The notes below the pieces were generated by a model that saw only the letters and a program-made list of their open reading frames with translations, was not told where the DNA came from and searched no databases. Shown here in pieces: positions 34,275 through 43,307 of a stretch of DNA of 64,000 nt; position 1 is the stretch's first letter; each line of letters starts with the position of its first letter. The position numbers and the translations under genes are program-made. The stretch is from Herpetosiphon gulosus (lineage in GTDB: Bacteria > Chloroflexota > Chloroflexia > Chloroflexales > Herpetosiphonaceae). The stretch spans positions 186,001-250,000 of the forward strand of contig NZ_BAABRU010000002.1 in the NCBI RefSeq assembly GCF_039545135.1, in the 5' to 3' direction.

Positions 34275-34295
34275 CTTCGCGTTCTTCGTGGTTCC
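34275..34295 (+). repeat. Dispersed intergenic repeat, copy 2 (CTTCG-type)
   Basis: CTTCGCGTTCTTCGTGGTTC plus one base repeats the unit at 963-983 with a single change. The surrounding 34158-34350 gap shows only low-complexity text such as the partly inverted ACACGAAGGGCACTACG near 34192. Confidence 0.55.
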
Positions 34296-34352
34296 ATAAC
34301 TTTTGATCATTCATCCCTTATCCTTCATAATTCATCCTTGCCCAGAAAGTGC

Positions 34353-34358
34353 TACAAT
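34353..34358 (+). promoter_or_regulatory. Candidate extended -10 element for argD
   Basis: TACAAT in AGTGCTACAATGCACG lies 44 bases before the argD ATG. No good -35 is seen at 17 bases. Confidence 0.45.
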
Positions 34359-34401
34359 GCACGCCAATTGATTGTTGCTAGTACGGGATGGAACCTAGGC
34401 C

Positions 34402-35616
34402 ATGACACAAAGCGAACACCAAGCGATTATTGCGCAAAGTGATAAATTTCTGTTGCCGCTTTACAAACGAGCCAAACTCGCGTTAGTTGGTGGCGAAGGC
34501 GCATGGCTGCATGCTGCCGATGGACGACGTTTGTTGGATGCAACCGCTGGGATTGCAGTTAATGCCTTGGGTTATGGCGATGCTGAAGTTGTAGCAGCAA
34601 TTCAACAGGCAGCGACAGGCTTGTTACATAGTTCAAATTTGTATTACACCGCCTCAGTAGCGGAATTGGCTCAACGTTTGATCGATTTAACGCCGTGGGC
34701 TAGCAAGGTCTTTTTCTGTAATTCGGGCACTGAGGCGATCGAAGCCAGCCTCAAATTTGCTCGCCGCTACACCCACAACCAACGCCCTGAGCAACAAACA
34801 GGCTTTGTGGCCTTTAACGATGCATTCCATGGCCGTTCGATGGGCGCGTTGTCGGTTACCTCACGCGAAGCCTATCGCACACCGTTTAATCCATTAGTCC
34901 CAGGCGTGCGCTTTATCAACCTTGAGTGCGATCAAGCAACACTCGAAGCGACGATCGATGCCAGCGTGGCAGCCGTGATTGTCGAGCCAATTCAAGGCGA
35001 AGGTGGAATTCGGCCAATCAGCCCTGAGTTTGCGCAAGCGCTGCGCCGCCGTTGTGATCAAGTCGATGCCTTGTTGATTTTCGATGAAATTCAATGTGGC
35101 ATGGGGCGAACTGGTGACGTTTGGGCACACCAAGCCTTGGGAATCAATCCTGATATTATGGCGCTGGCCAAGCCGCTTGGTGGTGGGTTGCCAATTGGCG
35201 CGGTCTTGGTCAACGAACGGGCTGCCAAAGCTTTGAATTACGGCGACCATGGCACGACGTTTGGTGGCAATCCCTTTATTTGTGCAGTGGCCAACGTCGT
35301 TTTGCAAAAGGTCACCAGTCCCACGATGTTGGAGCATGTGCGTTCGGTTGGCGCAGAATTAGGTGCTGGCCTGCGCGATTTAGGCGAACGCTTTGATGTG
35401 ATTAGTGATGTCCGTGGGCGTGGCTTGATGTGGGGCGTAGAATTCAAAGGCCCAACTGCGGCCCAAATTACCGAAGCAGCCTTTGATCAGGGCTTGCTGT
35501 TGGTTGGTTCTGGCAACGATGTGGTGCGGGTAATTCCACCATTAATCATTGGCCATAACGATGTTGAGCAATTGATTACCCGCTTAGGCGATGCGATCAG
35601 CCAAGTTGTGAGCTAA
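34402..35616 (+). CDS. argD: Acetylornithine/succinylornithine aminotransferase family
   Basis: PLP class III transaminase, 404 residues, cytoplasmic. It converts N-acetylglutamate semialdehyde to N-acetylornithine in arginine synthesis. FFCNSGTEAIEASLKFARR near 108, FHGRSMGALSVT near 140, IVEPIQGEGG near 193, LIFDEIQCGMGRTG near 225 and the PLP lysine K257 in ALAKPLGGGLPIGAV are conserved. DHGTTFGGNP near 285 is the phosphate-binding loop. No other arginine genes are adjacent, and the family overlaps with lysine and ornithine transaminases, so substrate is likely but not certain. Ends at a good terminator. Confidence 0.9.
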   Translation: MTQSEHQAIIAQSDKFLLPLYKRAKLALVGGEGAWLHAADGRRLLDATAGIAVNALGYGDAEVVAAIQQAATGLLHSSNLYYTASVAELAQRLIDLTPWASKVFFCNSGTEAIEASLKFARRYTHNQRPEQQTGFVAFNDAFHGRSMGALSVTSREAYRTPFNPLVPGVRFINLECDQATLEATIDASVAAVIVEPIQGEGGIRPISPEFAQALRRRCDQVDALLIFDEIQCGMGRTGDVWAHQALGINPDIMALAKPLGGGLPIGAVLVNERAAKALNYGDHGTTFGGNPFICAVANVVLQKVTSPTMLEHVRSVGAELGAGLRDLGERFDVISDVRGRGLMWGVEFKGPTAAQITEAAFDQGLLLVGSGNDVVRVIPPLIIGHNDVEQLITRLGDAISQVVS

Positions 35617-35639
35617 AGTTTAAAATTCCTTCGCCTCAA

Positions 35640-35672
35640 CCCCTCTTCCATAAGCTGGGAGAGGGGCTTTTT
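35640..35672 (+). terminator. Terminator after argD
   Basis: CCCCTCTTCC (35640-35649) pairs with GGGAGAGGGG (35657-35666) with one wobble, followed by CTTTTT. It lies between argD and the convergent DinB genes. Confidence 0.85.
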
Positions 35673-35696
35673 GATTAAGAGTTGAGGCAACAAGCC

Positions 35697-36188
35697 CTAT
35701 TCAGCTTGCAGCAAAATCCGGGTAATTTGCTCCATATGAATCAGATCATGGCCAGTTACCTGCATCAAGCCATCGGCCAATGAGAATACCCCTAATTTGG
35801 GATATGTACCATGGCGTTGCCATTGCTCAGGATTGAGGCTTTGGAAAAACTCCACGTAGCGTGTGCGCGAAACACATAATTCAGCATAAACGGCGTGCAA
35901 TTCGCTGGTGTTGTAGTTGCGCTCATGGGCAAGTTCATCGGGGTTGTAGCTTTGAAACAGTGGATTATCCTGTGCGATAATGCTATTTGCTCGCTCCTGA
36001 AAAATCCGATCGTAATCGCGCAAATGACAGACAACTTCTAAAACAGTCCAACCATCAGCGCCATCGCGCAGAGTTGTAGCTTGTTGCTGGCTGACGCGGG
36101 CTAAAATATGCCCCAAGGTTTCGAGCGTGCGGCTCATCAGTGGCAGATGCCAACGCAGCATCGAATCAATCAAAGTTGGATCTGACAT
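35697..36188 (-). CDS. DinB-family protein, tandem paralogue B
   Basis: 163-residue DinB-like four-helix protein. Conserved elements are GADGWTVLEVVCHLRDYDRI with the first His near residue 56 and TGHDLIHMEQITRILLQAE with two His near the C-terminus. It is clearly a duplicate of the gene just upstream (36191-36688), sharing RDG-DGWTV-EV-CHLRDYD and ERNYN. Its ATG lies two bases after that gene's stop, so translation is coupled. Activity unknown; the family includes metal-dependent thiol transferases. Confidence 0.85.
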   Translation of the reverse strand: MSDPTLIDSMLRWHLPLMSRTLETLGHILARVSQQQATTLRDGADGWTVLEVVCHLRDYDRIFQERANSIIAQDNPLFQSYNPDELAHERNYNTSELHAVYAELCVSRTRYVEFFQSLNPEQWQRHGTYPKLGVFSLADGLMQVTGHDLIHMEQITRILLQAE

Positions 36189-36190
36189 GC

Positions 36191-36688
36191 TTATTGCCCC
36201 TTTGCTTGTAATAAAATTCGGGTAATTTGCTCAAGATGAATCACATCGTGAATGCCAACCTGCATCGCTGCATCGGTTAGCGAAAAATAGCCACGTTCGG
36301 GGTGGGTACCAGCTTTTTCCCATTGCTCAGCGGTGAGCGCTTGAAAAAATGCAATAAACCGTGGGCGTGATTCCTGCAAGGCGGCATAGACTGTGCCCAG
36401 ATCGTTGCTATTGTAGTTGCGCTCGGTCACCATGGCCTCGTGATCGTAAATTGGCAACAGCGGGAAATCGCCATCGCGCATCATAATTGCACGCTCAAGG
36501 AAAATCTGGTCATAATCGCGTAAATGGCACATAACTTCGACGACCGTCCAGCCGTCAGGGCCATCGCGATAGGTTGTGGCTTGGGCTTGAGTCACAGCGC
36601 TCAACACATGACCCAGCGTATCAAGGGTCAATTGCATCAAATTAATATGGCGTTGGCGAACTAAAGCTAATTGATCGTGATTGCTCAT
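36191..36688 (-). CDS. DinB-family protein, tandem paralogue A
   Basis: 165 residues from ATG 36688 with GAGGAAAT upstream; a longer open frame to 36757 lacks a site. GPDGWTVVEVMCHLRDYDQI and VGIHDVIHLEQITRILLQAK carry the metal-binding histidines. It is the first of two tandem DinB genes with a two-base gap. The pair is divergent from the ADP-glucose pyrophosphorylase genes. Confidence 0.85.
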   Translation of the reverse strand: MSNHDQLALVRQRHINLMQLTLDTLGHVLSAVTQAQATTYRDGPDGWTVVEVMCHLRDYDQIFLERAIMMRDGDFPLLPIYDHEAMVTERNYNSNDLGTVYAALQESRPRFIAFFQALTAEQWEKAGTHPERGYFSLTDAAMQVGIHDVIHLEQITRILLQAKGQ

Positions 36689-36787
36689 GCGAATTTCCTC
36701 GTAAGACACCAATACCTTATAAGCATAGCAAACCTGGCAAGCCTCGGGCATGGACAATTTGATGGAGATAGAGCATTACATTGTGGC

Positions 36788-36814
36788 TTGAGTATGAGCA
36801 AAATTGGTTATAAT
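36788..36814 (+). promoter_or_regulatory. Candidate promoter of the glgC operon
   Basis: TTGAGT at 36788-36793 and a perfect TATAAT at 36809-36814, spacer 15. The glgC ATG is 34 bases after the -10, preceded by AAAGGAGG. Confidence 0.55.
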
Positions 36815-36847
36815 GGTGCGTGAATCCCCGGTACCAAAGGAGGTTCT

Positions 36848-38095
36848 ATGCGCGTAGTCGCGATGATTATGGCTGGCGGTGAGGGGACACGTTTAAGCGT
36901 GCTATCCGAAAAACGCGCCAAGCCCTCGGTTCCATTTGCTGGCAAGTATCGCATTATCGACTTTACGCTTTCCAACTGTGTTAACTCCAATATTTTCGAT
37001 GTTGCGGTGCTCACTCAATATCGGCCTCATTCGCTCAACGACCATATCGGCATTGGCAAGCCCTGGGATCTCGACCGCAATCGCGGCGGGGTACGCTTGC
37101 TTCAGCCCTATCAAGGTCGCAATGATCAGAGTTGGTATAGCGGCACTGCCGATGCCATTCTGCAAAATATCAATTACATCCGTGAACAACGCGCCGATCT
37201 GGTGCTGATTCTCTCTGGCGACCATATTTATAAGATGGATTACCGTGAGTTGATCGCCACCCACCTCGCTAAAAATGCAGATCTGACCGTGGCGGTCATG
37301 CACGTCTCGCTCGAAGAAACTGATCGCTTTGGGATTATGACGGTCAATGATGATGATCAAGTCGTCGAATTTACCGAAAAACCCAAAGCCCGCGATAAAG
37401 GCACGTTGGCTTCGATGGGCATTTATGTTTTTGATGCCAAACGTTTGGTCGAACGCCTTCGCGAAACCAGTAGCCAATATCCGAATCTTGATTTTGGCAA
37501 ACATGTGATTCCCACGATGATTGCCAATGACAATGTGTATGCTCACCCCTTCTCGGGCTATTGGGTCGATGTGGGCACCGTGCAATCGTACTGGGAAACC
37601 AGCATGGAATTGCTCGATCCAGCTTGTACTCTCGATTTGTTTGATGCTGAATGGCGCATTCACACCCGCTCAGAAGAACGCCCACCAGCCAAATTCGGCC
37701 CGCAAAGCAAAGTCGAAGGCTCGATGATTTGCAATGGCTGTGTGGTTCGCGGCACGGTCGAGCATTCGGTGCTCTCGCCGGGGGTCTATGTTTCACCTGG
37801 GGCAATTGTGCGCGATTCGATCGTGATGACCGATACCTGGATTGGCCCAGGCGCAGTGCTTGATCGGGTGATTGTCGATAAAGATGTGGTGATTGGAGCC
37901 AATGTGCAACTTGGGGTTGGCACTGAAAACGTTCCCAATCGCTTGCAACCAGATAAATTGACCACAGGCATTAGCATTGTTGGCAAAGGTGCGCATATTC
38001 CTGCCGGCATCAGCATTGGCCGCAATGTTGTGATTGCCTCCGATTGCGATGAGGACCAATTCAACGGCGATGTGGCCAGTGGCGAGTCGATCTAG
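36848..38095 (+). CDS. glgC: Glucose-1-phosphate adenylyltransferase (catalytic)
   Basis: Makes ADP-glucose from ATP and glucose-1-phosphate for glycogen synthesis. 415 residues. The nucleotide-binding loop [20 protein letters not shown] (residues 8-27) is intact, with R15 and K25. The segments [13 protein letters not shown] and [13 protein letters not shown] (catalytic Asp) follow, and [12 protein letters not shown] and a left-handed beta-helix from about 290 complete the enzyme. It lies 17 bases before a second, degenerate homologue, suggesting a hetero-oligomer with one catalytic and one regulatory subunit. The gene has an optimal AAAGGAGG site. Confidence 0.95.
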   Translation: MRVVAMIMAGGEGTRLSVLSEKRAKPSVPFAGKYRIIDFTLSNCVNSNIFDVAVLTQYRPHSLNDHIGIGKPWDLDRNRGGVRLLQPYQGRNDQSWYSGTADAILQNINYIREQRADLVLILSGDHIYKMDYRELIATHLAKNADLTVAVMHVSLEETDRFGIMTVNDDDQVVEFTEKPKARDKGTLASMGIYVFDAKRLVERLRETSSQYPNLDFGKHVIPTMIANDNVYAHPFSGYWVDVGTVQSYWETSMELLDPACTLDLFDAEWRIHTRSEERPPAKFGPQSKVEGSMICNGCVVRGTVEHSVLSPGVYVSPGAIVRDSIVMTDTWIGPGAVLDRVIVDKDVVIGANVQLGVGTENVPNRLQPDKLTTGISIVGKGAHIPAGISIGRNVVIASDCDEDQFNGDVASGESI

Positions 38096-38112
38096 TGCTG
38101 GGAGTGTAGTAT

Positions 38113-39336
38113 ATGCGTGTTTTAGCTTTGATTATGGCTGGTGGTGCTAGCCTTTCGTTAAGCGCCCTAACCGCTGGACGAGCCGCTGCCGCCACACCGT
38201 TTGCTGGCAAATATCGAATTATCGATTTTACGCTTTCGAATTGTGTTAATTCGGGCATTTACGATGTTGGGGTGCTTTCGCAGCACCAGCCACGTTCGTT
38301 GCACGAGCATATTGGCGTAGGCAAGCCATGGGATCTCGACCGTTTGCAGGGTGGTGTGCGGGTGTTACACCCCTTTCCAACGCCCGATGGCGGCGGTTGG
38401 CAGCGTGGCACTGCCGATGCAATCCGCTATCATCTCGATGTAATCGAAGAACGTCCGGTTGATTATGTGATGGTCTTGGCAGGTGATCACGTTTATAAAA
38501 TGGATTATCGGCCTTTGCTCGATTTGCACATGCAACGCGGTGCGGATATTACTTTGGCGGTGCATAGCGTGCCGCCGCATGAGGCTTATCGTTATGGCAT
38601 GGTTTCGGTCGATGGCGAAGGTCGGGTGACCAAATTCGAGGAAAAACCGCGTCGCACCAGCAGCGCCTTGGCCTCGATGGGCGTGTATGCCTTCCGCAAG
38701 GATTATCTGGTCGATCTGCTGTATCGAGATCAGGCGGTCGATTTTGGCAGCGAAATGTTGCCACGAATCGTCAACGAAGCCAATGTATGTGCCTATACCT
38801 TCAATGGCTATTGGGCCGATGTTGGTACGGTACAAGCCTATTACGAAGCCAACATTGCTTTGCTGGCCGAAACTCCCGCGCTGGATTTGTATGATCCTGA
38901 GTGGGTGGTGCGCACGCGTTCGTTTGAACGACCTGCGGCCCAACTTGGAGCCGAAGCGCGGATCGAACGCAGTTTGCTCTGTGATGGCTGTCGCGTCGAT
39001 GGTCATGTTTCTGGCTCGGTGATTGGCACGGGGGTTGTGGTTGGCGCAGACGCAATTATCCGCGACTCGGTAATTATGCCCGATAGCGTGATTGAGCCAG
39101 GCGTGGTGCTCGATAACTGTGTCGTCGATAAACAGGTGGTGATTGGTCGTGATTGCCGCATTGGCGAAGGCTCGATTGGCACGCCCAATGCGGCCCAACC
39201 CCAATTGCTCAACACTGGTCTGAGCGTCATCGGCAAAGCTGCCCGCATTAGCGCAGGCCATACGATTGGTCGTAATGTTGTGGTTACAGCACGGAGCTTT
39301 GTTGATCAAGATTTAGCTAGCGGCGAAACCTTCTAA
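38113..39336 (+). CDS. Degenerate GlgC paralogue, probable regulatory subunit (GlgD-like)
   Basis: 407 residues, colinear with the preceding GlgC across its length (for example [15 protein letters not shown] is identical), including GTADAI and LAGDHVYKMDYR and a C-terminal beta-helix. The nucleotide loop is lost: residues 11-16 read GASLSL where GlgC has GEGTRL, and 23-30 read RAAAATPF where GlgC has RAKPSVPF. R15 and K25 of the active site are therefore Ser and Ala. Such subunits in Firmicutes (GlgD) and plants (large subunit) modulate a catalytic partner. Regulatory function here is inference. ATG 17 bases after glgC; a 13-bp hairpin follows. Confidence 0.88.
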   Translation: MRVLALIMAGGASLSLSALTAGRAAAATPFAGKYRIIDFTLSNCVNSGIYDVGVLSQHQPRSLHEHIGVGKPWDLDRLQGGVRVLHPFPTPDGGGWQRGTADAIRYHLDVIEERPVDYVMVLAGDHVYKMDYRPLLDLHMQRGADITLAVHSVPPHEAYRYGMVSVDGEGRVTKFEEKPRRTSSALASMGVYAFRKDYLVDLLYRDQAVDFGSEMLPRIVNEANVCAYTFNGYWADVGTVQAYYEANIALLAETPALDLYDPEWVVRTRSFERPAAQLGAEARIERSLLCDGCRVDGHVSGSVIGTGVVVGADAIIRDSVIMPDSVIEPGVVLDNCVVDKQVVIGRDCRIGEGSIGTPNAAQPQLLNTGLSVIGKAARISAGHTIGRNVVVTARSFVDQDLASGETF

Positions 39337-39362
39337 ATCCCCCTTGCCTGCTGCCTAAAATA

Positions 39363-39408
39363 GCCAAGCGCCCAACGATCTCAGGTAGAGAAGCTTTGGG
39401 CGCTTGGC
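39363..39408. terminator. Bidirectional hairpin between glgC-like gene and phoU
   Basis: GCCAAGCGCCCAA (39363-39375) pairs perfectly with TTGGGCGCTTGGC (39396-39408). It lies between the converging glgC-type operon and phoU. Confidence 0.7.
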
Positions 39409-39420
39409 GGTTAAGCAATT

Positions 39421-40104
39421 TTAGGCCTGCGGTTTATCGGCCTCATCTTTACGCAACCGATGTTTATCGATGATGCCTGTAGCAATAAAGCTGGTGCGTT
39501 CGCCAATATTGATCGTGCGGTCGGCGATCCGTTCAAGGTTGTGGGCAATCCACAAATAATACATCGCTCGCTCAACATGGTCGGGCTGACTGCGCATGGT
39601 GGCGAATGTCCAGGCCAAAACTTCACGATAGAGGCTATCAATCTCATCGTCGGAGTGTTCTAGGCGTTCGGCAGCTTGGGGATCACGCTCGTGCAAAGCA
39701 TCAAGCGCATCGCGCAACATGGCTTGAGCTTTCAAGGCCATGGTTTTGATTTGGGGCGGTTGCTCCAACGTTGGCAATTCGATACAGCGAATCACCAACT
39801 CGGCAATGCCCTCAGCATAATCGCCAATCCGCTCAAGCTCCGAAGCTAGCTCCAAAAACATACTGACCACCCGCAGATCACGGGCCATTGGCTGTTGGCG
39901 GGTGATGACGCTCAGGGCGTTGGTTTCAATTTGGTAGCGCAACTCATCGATCACATTATCGTTGGCAATAATTTGGCGGGCAAAAATCGGCTCGTTGCGT
40001 TCAAGCGACCACAAAGCATCGCGAACGGCCAAAGAAACTCGATTGCCCATATCACGAATCTGGCCTTCTAGCTCAGCTAAGGCATGCAGAAAATGTTCGC
40101 GCAT
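39421..40104 (-). CDS. phoU: Phosphate-transport regulatory protein
   Basis: 227 residues from ATG 40104 (MREHFLHALAELEGQIRDMG). Two three-helix PhoU bundles are seen, with the metal-coordinating acidic repeats VIDELRYQIETNAL and DEIDSLYREVLAWTF, and LASELERIGDYAEGIAELV and AHNLERIADRTINIG as the two paired motifs. In the family PhoU restrains PhoR signalling and Pst flux when phosphate is plentiful. Last gene of the pst operon, 90 bases after pstB with a small hairpin between. Confidence 0.95.
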   Translation of the reverse strand: MREHFLHALAELEGQIRDMGNRVSLAVRDALWSLERNEPIFARQIIANDNVIDELRYQIETNALSVITRQQPMARDLRVVSMFLELASELERIGDYAEGIAELVIRCIELPTLEQPPQIKTMALKAQAMLRDALDALHERDPQAAERLEHSDDEIDSLYREVLAWTFATMRSQPDHVERAMYYLWIAHNLERIADRTINIGERTSFIATGIIDKHRLRKDEADKPQA

Positions 40105-40140
40105 TCGATACCTCGTGGCCACATGGTGGCAGATATACAA

Positions 40141-40165
40141 GAGCAACGAACATTGTCCGTTGCTC
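40141..40165 (-). other. Small intercistronic hairpin between pstB and phoU
   Basis: GAGCAACG (40141-40148) pairs with CGTTGCTC (40158-40165). It could set the relative stability of the pstB and phoU message segments. Confidence 0.45.
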
Positions 40166-40194
40166 ATTGCTCGATATTGCAGCTAATTGGCGAA

Positions 40195-40992
40195 TTAACC
40201 AAAGCGTCCGGTGATGTAATCTTCGGTTCGTTTGTCTTTGGGGTTGGTGAATAAATCGCCAGTTGGGCCATATTCCACCAACTCGCCAGCCCGTTGATCG
40301 TTCATCAAGAAGAAGGCGGTGTAATCTGAGGCGCGAGCAGCTTGTTGCATATTGTGAGTCACAATCGCAATCGTATAGCGTTGGCGCAACTCCATCATCA
40401 GTTCCTCGATTTTCAAGGTGCTGATAGGGTCGAGTGCCGAACATGGCTCATCCATCAAAATCACTTCTGGCTCGACAGCCAAGGCGCGAGCAATACACAA
40501 GCGCTGTTGTTGACCACCAGAAAGCGCCAAACCACTTTCCTTCAACTTATCTTTGACATCATCCCACAAGGCCGATTGACGCAGACAGCGCTCAACCAAG
40601 TCGTCCATTTCGCTCTTAGTGCCCTTCCAACCGTTGATCCGTGGGCCAAAGGCAATGTTATCGTAAATGCTTTTTGGGAAGGGATTGGGCTTTTGGAAGA
40701 CCATACCGATGCGGCGACGAACTTCAACCGCATCAACATCGCTGGCATACAGATTTTGCTCGTGGAACAGCACTTCGCCTTCGACCCGAGCGCCATTGAC
40801 CAGATCGTTCATGCGATTGAGCGAGCGCAGCACCGTGCTTTTACCACAGCCTGAAGGGCCAATCAGCGCGGTAATTTTGTTGCGTTCGATATCCAGCGAA
40901 ACATTGTTGATGGCGCGGAATGCCCCATAGTAGACATTCATATTGCGCACCGTCAAGGTATAGTTGGCAGTGTCAGTTTGTTTCTCGGTCAT
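40195..40992 (-). CDS. pstB: Phosphate ABC transporter ATP-binding protein
   Basis: 265-residue ABC ATPase energising high-affinity phosphate import. Walker [10 protein letters not shown] near residue 42, [13 protein letters not shown] (typical of PstB), signature LSGGQQQRL near 156, Walker [14 protein letters not shown] near 174, and the H-loop ATHN-like [18 protein letters not shown] three bases after the pstA stop. It docks with PstC/PstA at the inner face of the membrane. Confidence 0.97.
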   Translation of the reverse strand: MTEKQTDTANYTLTVRNMNVYYGAFRAINNVSLDIERNKITALIGPSGCGKSTVLRSLNRMNDLVNGARVEGEVLFHEQNLYASDVDAVEVRRRIGMVFQKPNPFPKSIYDNIAFGPRINGWKGTKSEMDDLVERCLRQSALWDDVKDKLKESGLALSGGQQQRLCIARALAVEPEVILMDEPCSALDPISTLKIEELMMELRQRYTIAIVTHNMQQAARASDYTAFFLMNDQRAGELVEYGPTGDLFTNPKDKRTEDYITGRFG

Positions 40993-40995
40993 GGC

Positions 40996-42246
40996 TTAAC
41001 CTCGTTTGCTGAAGCGATTGCGTAACAAGACGGCAATGGCATTGAGCGATAGCAACATCACCAACAACACCACAATTGCTGAGGCCGCAATATGGGCAAA
41101 TTCTGGTTGTGGTCGCGATGTCCAGTTGTAGATTTGAATTGGTAATACGGTAAATTTGGCAAATGGGCCATCAGGATCGGTCACGATAAAGGTCGAAGCC
41201 CCAACCACAATCAAGGGTGCGGTTTCGCCGATTGCCCGTGAAACTGCCAAAATTGTGCCAGTGAAAATCCCAGGCAAGGCGTTGGGCAACACATGATGCC
41301 AAATTGTTTGCCATTTGGTGGCCCCAAGCCCATAGCTGGCTTGACGCAACGACAATGGCACGGCGCGAATCGCTTCTTGGCCGTTAATAATCATAATTGG
41401 CAAAATCAGCAACATCATGGTGAGCGAAGCAGCGACGATTGTACGGCCATTGCCACTATCAGCGCCGAAAATTCGCCCGCTGGTGATTGGCTCAAGCGTG
41501 CGCACAAAAATCACCAAACCAAGCATCCCATAAATAATTGATGGCACACCAGCCAAATTATTGATATTGGTTTGAATGATGCGGTTAAAGCGATTGTCGG
41601 TGGCATACTCTTCGAGGTAAATTGCTGCGCCAACCCCAATTGGGAAGGCAAACAAAATCGTGATTGCGATCATCCACAACGAGCCAAGCAAGGCCGTGCG
41701 CACGCCAGCACGCAGCGGGTCGCTCGACATGGGCGTGGTCAAGAAACCAGCGGTAAGCCATGAACGGAATTCAAGTTTGGCTTCGGGAAACTCGCTGGCA
41801 ACTTGGGCATCGATCGCCGCTTTGTTGAACCACGAATCGCGCAACGTCCAGGTTTCGAGGGTTTGGGGCTTTAACACCCGCTCGATCACCAAATCGTAGA
41901 CTTCGCTCTCACTGCGGTCGGCCATGGGCTTTTCGCGCTCTAGGGTACGAAAGGCATTGGCCCGCATATTATCTTGCAACACCGCGACTAACTCATCTTT
42001 GCTCAAGTCGTCAAGCGGTTTATCGCTGAGCGTTGCCGGATCAACTGCGTATTCGGTGGCCACATAGCCAAAGACTTCGTTGACCACGTTATAAATCAAC
42101 AAACTCAGGGCAATTAAGCCAATAATCGTGGCCGAAAGAAAAATTGTGCGCCAGATTGCGCCAGTGCGGCGGCGGCTAGCAACATTGCGGCGAGCCGCTT
42201 CACCTTGAGGCAACCCTGATTTAATCTTATCATTCAGTGTTGTCAT
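40996..42246 (-). CDS. pstA: Phosphate ABC transporter permease with enlarged extracytoplasmic insert
   Basis: Membrane permease of the Pst system. The C-terminal two thirds are ordinary PstA ([71 protein letters not shown]). At 416 residues it is about 120 longer than usual. Between TM1 (about 30-55) and TM2 (near 195) lies a hydrophilic stretch of some 130 residues ([32 protein letters not shown]) predicted to face outwards. Its ATG overlaps the pstC stop by one base. Confidence 0.93.
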   Translation of the reverse strand: MTTLNDKIKSGLPQGEAARRNVASRRRTGAIWRTIFLSATIIGLIALSLLIYNVVNEVFGYVATEYAVDPATLSDKPLDDLSKDELVAVLQDNMRANAFRTLEREKPMADRSESEVYDLVIERVLKPQTLETWTLRDSWFNKAAIDAQVASEFPEAKLEFRSWLTAGFLTTPMSSDPLRAGVRTALLGSLWMIAITILFAFPIGVGAAIYLEEYATDNRFNRIIQTNINNLAGVPSIIYGMLGLVIFVRTLEPITSGRIFGADSGNGRTIVAASLTMMLLILPIMIINGQEAIRAVPLSLRQASYGLGATKWQTIWHHVLPNALPGIFTGTILAVSRAIGETAPLIVVGASTFIVTDPDGPFAKFTVLPIQIYNWTSRPQPEFAHIAASAIVVLLVMLLSLNAIAVLLRNRFSKRG

Positions 42247-43211
42247 TATTCGTATACCTCACGGAAGCGGCGTACCAAGCGACGGCTGACCATATTGAGA
42301 CCAAGCGTCATCAAGAAGAGGGTCAAGCCAATGGCAAAGATACTGTTGTAGTCGATGCTGGCATAACTAAGGTCGCCACCGCTGATCCGTGCGATGTGCC
42401 CAGTCATGGTTTCGGCAGCTTCAAATGGATTGAAGGTAAAGGTTGGTTTAGCACCAGCCGCCACCGCCACAATCATTGTTTCGCCAACTGCCCGCGAAAT
42501 TGCTACCACAAAGGCCGCAATAATCCCCGAAATCCCCGCTGGTAAAACTACTTTAATCGCAGTTTCGAGGCGGGTTGCACCCAAGCCATAAGCCCCTTCA
42601 CGCAGGGCGCGTGGCACAGCACTGAGCGCATCTTCACTCATCGACGACACCATGGGAATAATCATAATCCCCATCACCAAGCCAGCCGAAGCCATGTTGT
42701 AGATATTGACATTGGCCTCACCAAAGACTGCCTTGAGAACTGGTGTCATAAATTTGAGCGCAAAGTAGCCATAGACCACGGTTGGCACACCCGCCAAAAC
42801 TTCCAAGATTGGCTTGAGAATGCTCCGGGCGCGGCTTGAGGCATATTCGCTCAGATAAAGCGCCGCTGCGAGGCCGGTTGGCAATGCAATAAACATTGCG
42901 ATGGTCGAAGTGAGCAACGTTGAGAGCAGCAAAGGCAAAATCCCAAACTCATCAATTTGGGGCGACCAAACCGTGTTGGTCACAAATTCGACAATGCTAA
43001 CTTGGCGAAAGAATGCAATTGATTCTGAGCCAAGCACAACCACGATCCCGATCGTTGTGAACATCGAAAGCACACCGCAAAAGAGCAAAAATCCTTGGAT
43101 AATGCTTTCACCAAGGCGCGGCTGCTTTTTTAGGCTAAACGGGCGAGTTGTCTCACGTTGCGAGGTCGTAATACGACGGCTATCCATACCAATACTCACC
43201 TTATCGTCCAT
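42246..43211 (-). CDS. pstC: Phosphate ABC transporter permease
   Basis: 321-residue partner permease with six TM helices. [26 protein letters not shown] is a typical PstC external segment; [40 protein letters not shown] (coupling loop) and [17 protein letters not shown] are conserved. ATG after GGGAGG. Second gene of the operon after pstS. Confidence 0.95.
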   Translation of the reverse strand: MDDKVSIGMDSRRITTSQRETTRPFSLKKQPRLGESIIQGFLLFCGVLSMFTTIGIVVVLGSESIAFFRQVSIVEFVTNTVWSPQIDEFGILPLLLSTLLTSTIAMFIALPTGLAAALYLSEYASSRARSILKPILEVLAGVPTVVYGYFALKFMTPVLKAVFGEANVNIYNMASAGLVMGIMIIPMVSSMSEDALSAVPRALREGAYGLGATRLETAIKVVLPAGISGIIAAFVVAISRAVGETMIVAVAAGAKPTFTFNPFEAAETMTGHIARISGGDLSYASIDYNSIFAIGLTLFLMTLGLNMVSRRLVRRFREVYE

Positions 43212-43250
43212 TGAAACCTCCCGGTTTTGAATCGGGGTTTGTGTAGGTCA

Positions 43251-43281
43251 ACAGGCTGCGGAGCTAAACTCCGCAGCCTGT
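43251..43281 (-). terminator. 13-bp hairpin between pstS and pstC
   Basis: ACAGGCTGCGGAG (43251-43263) pairs perfectly with CTCCGCAGCCTGT (43269-43281) around a 5-base loop, 27 bases after the pstS stop. It has no T tract. It may be a partial terminator or 3' stabiliser that raises PstS relative to the permease proteins. Confidence 0.65.
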
Positions 43282-43307
43282 GCCATGGTACCATAAACCC
43301 TTGGTGC

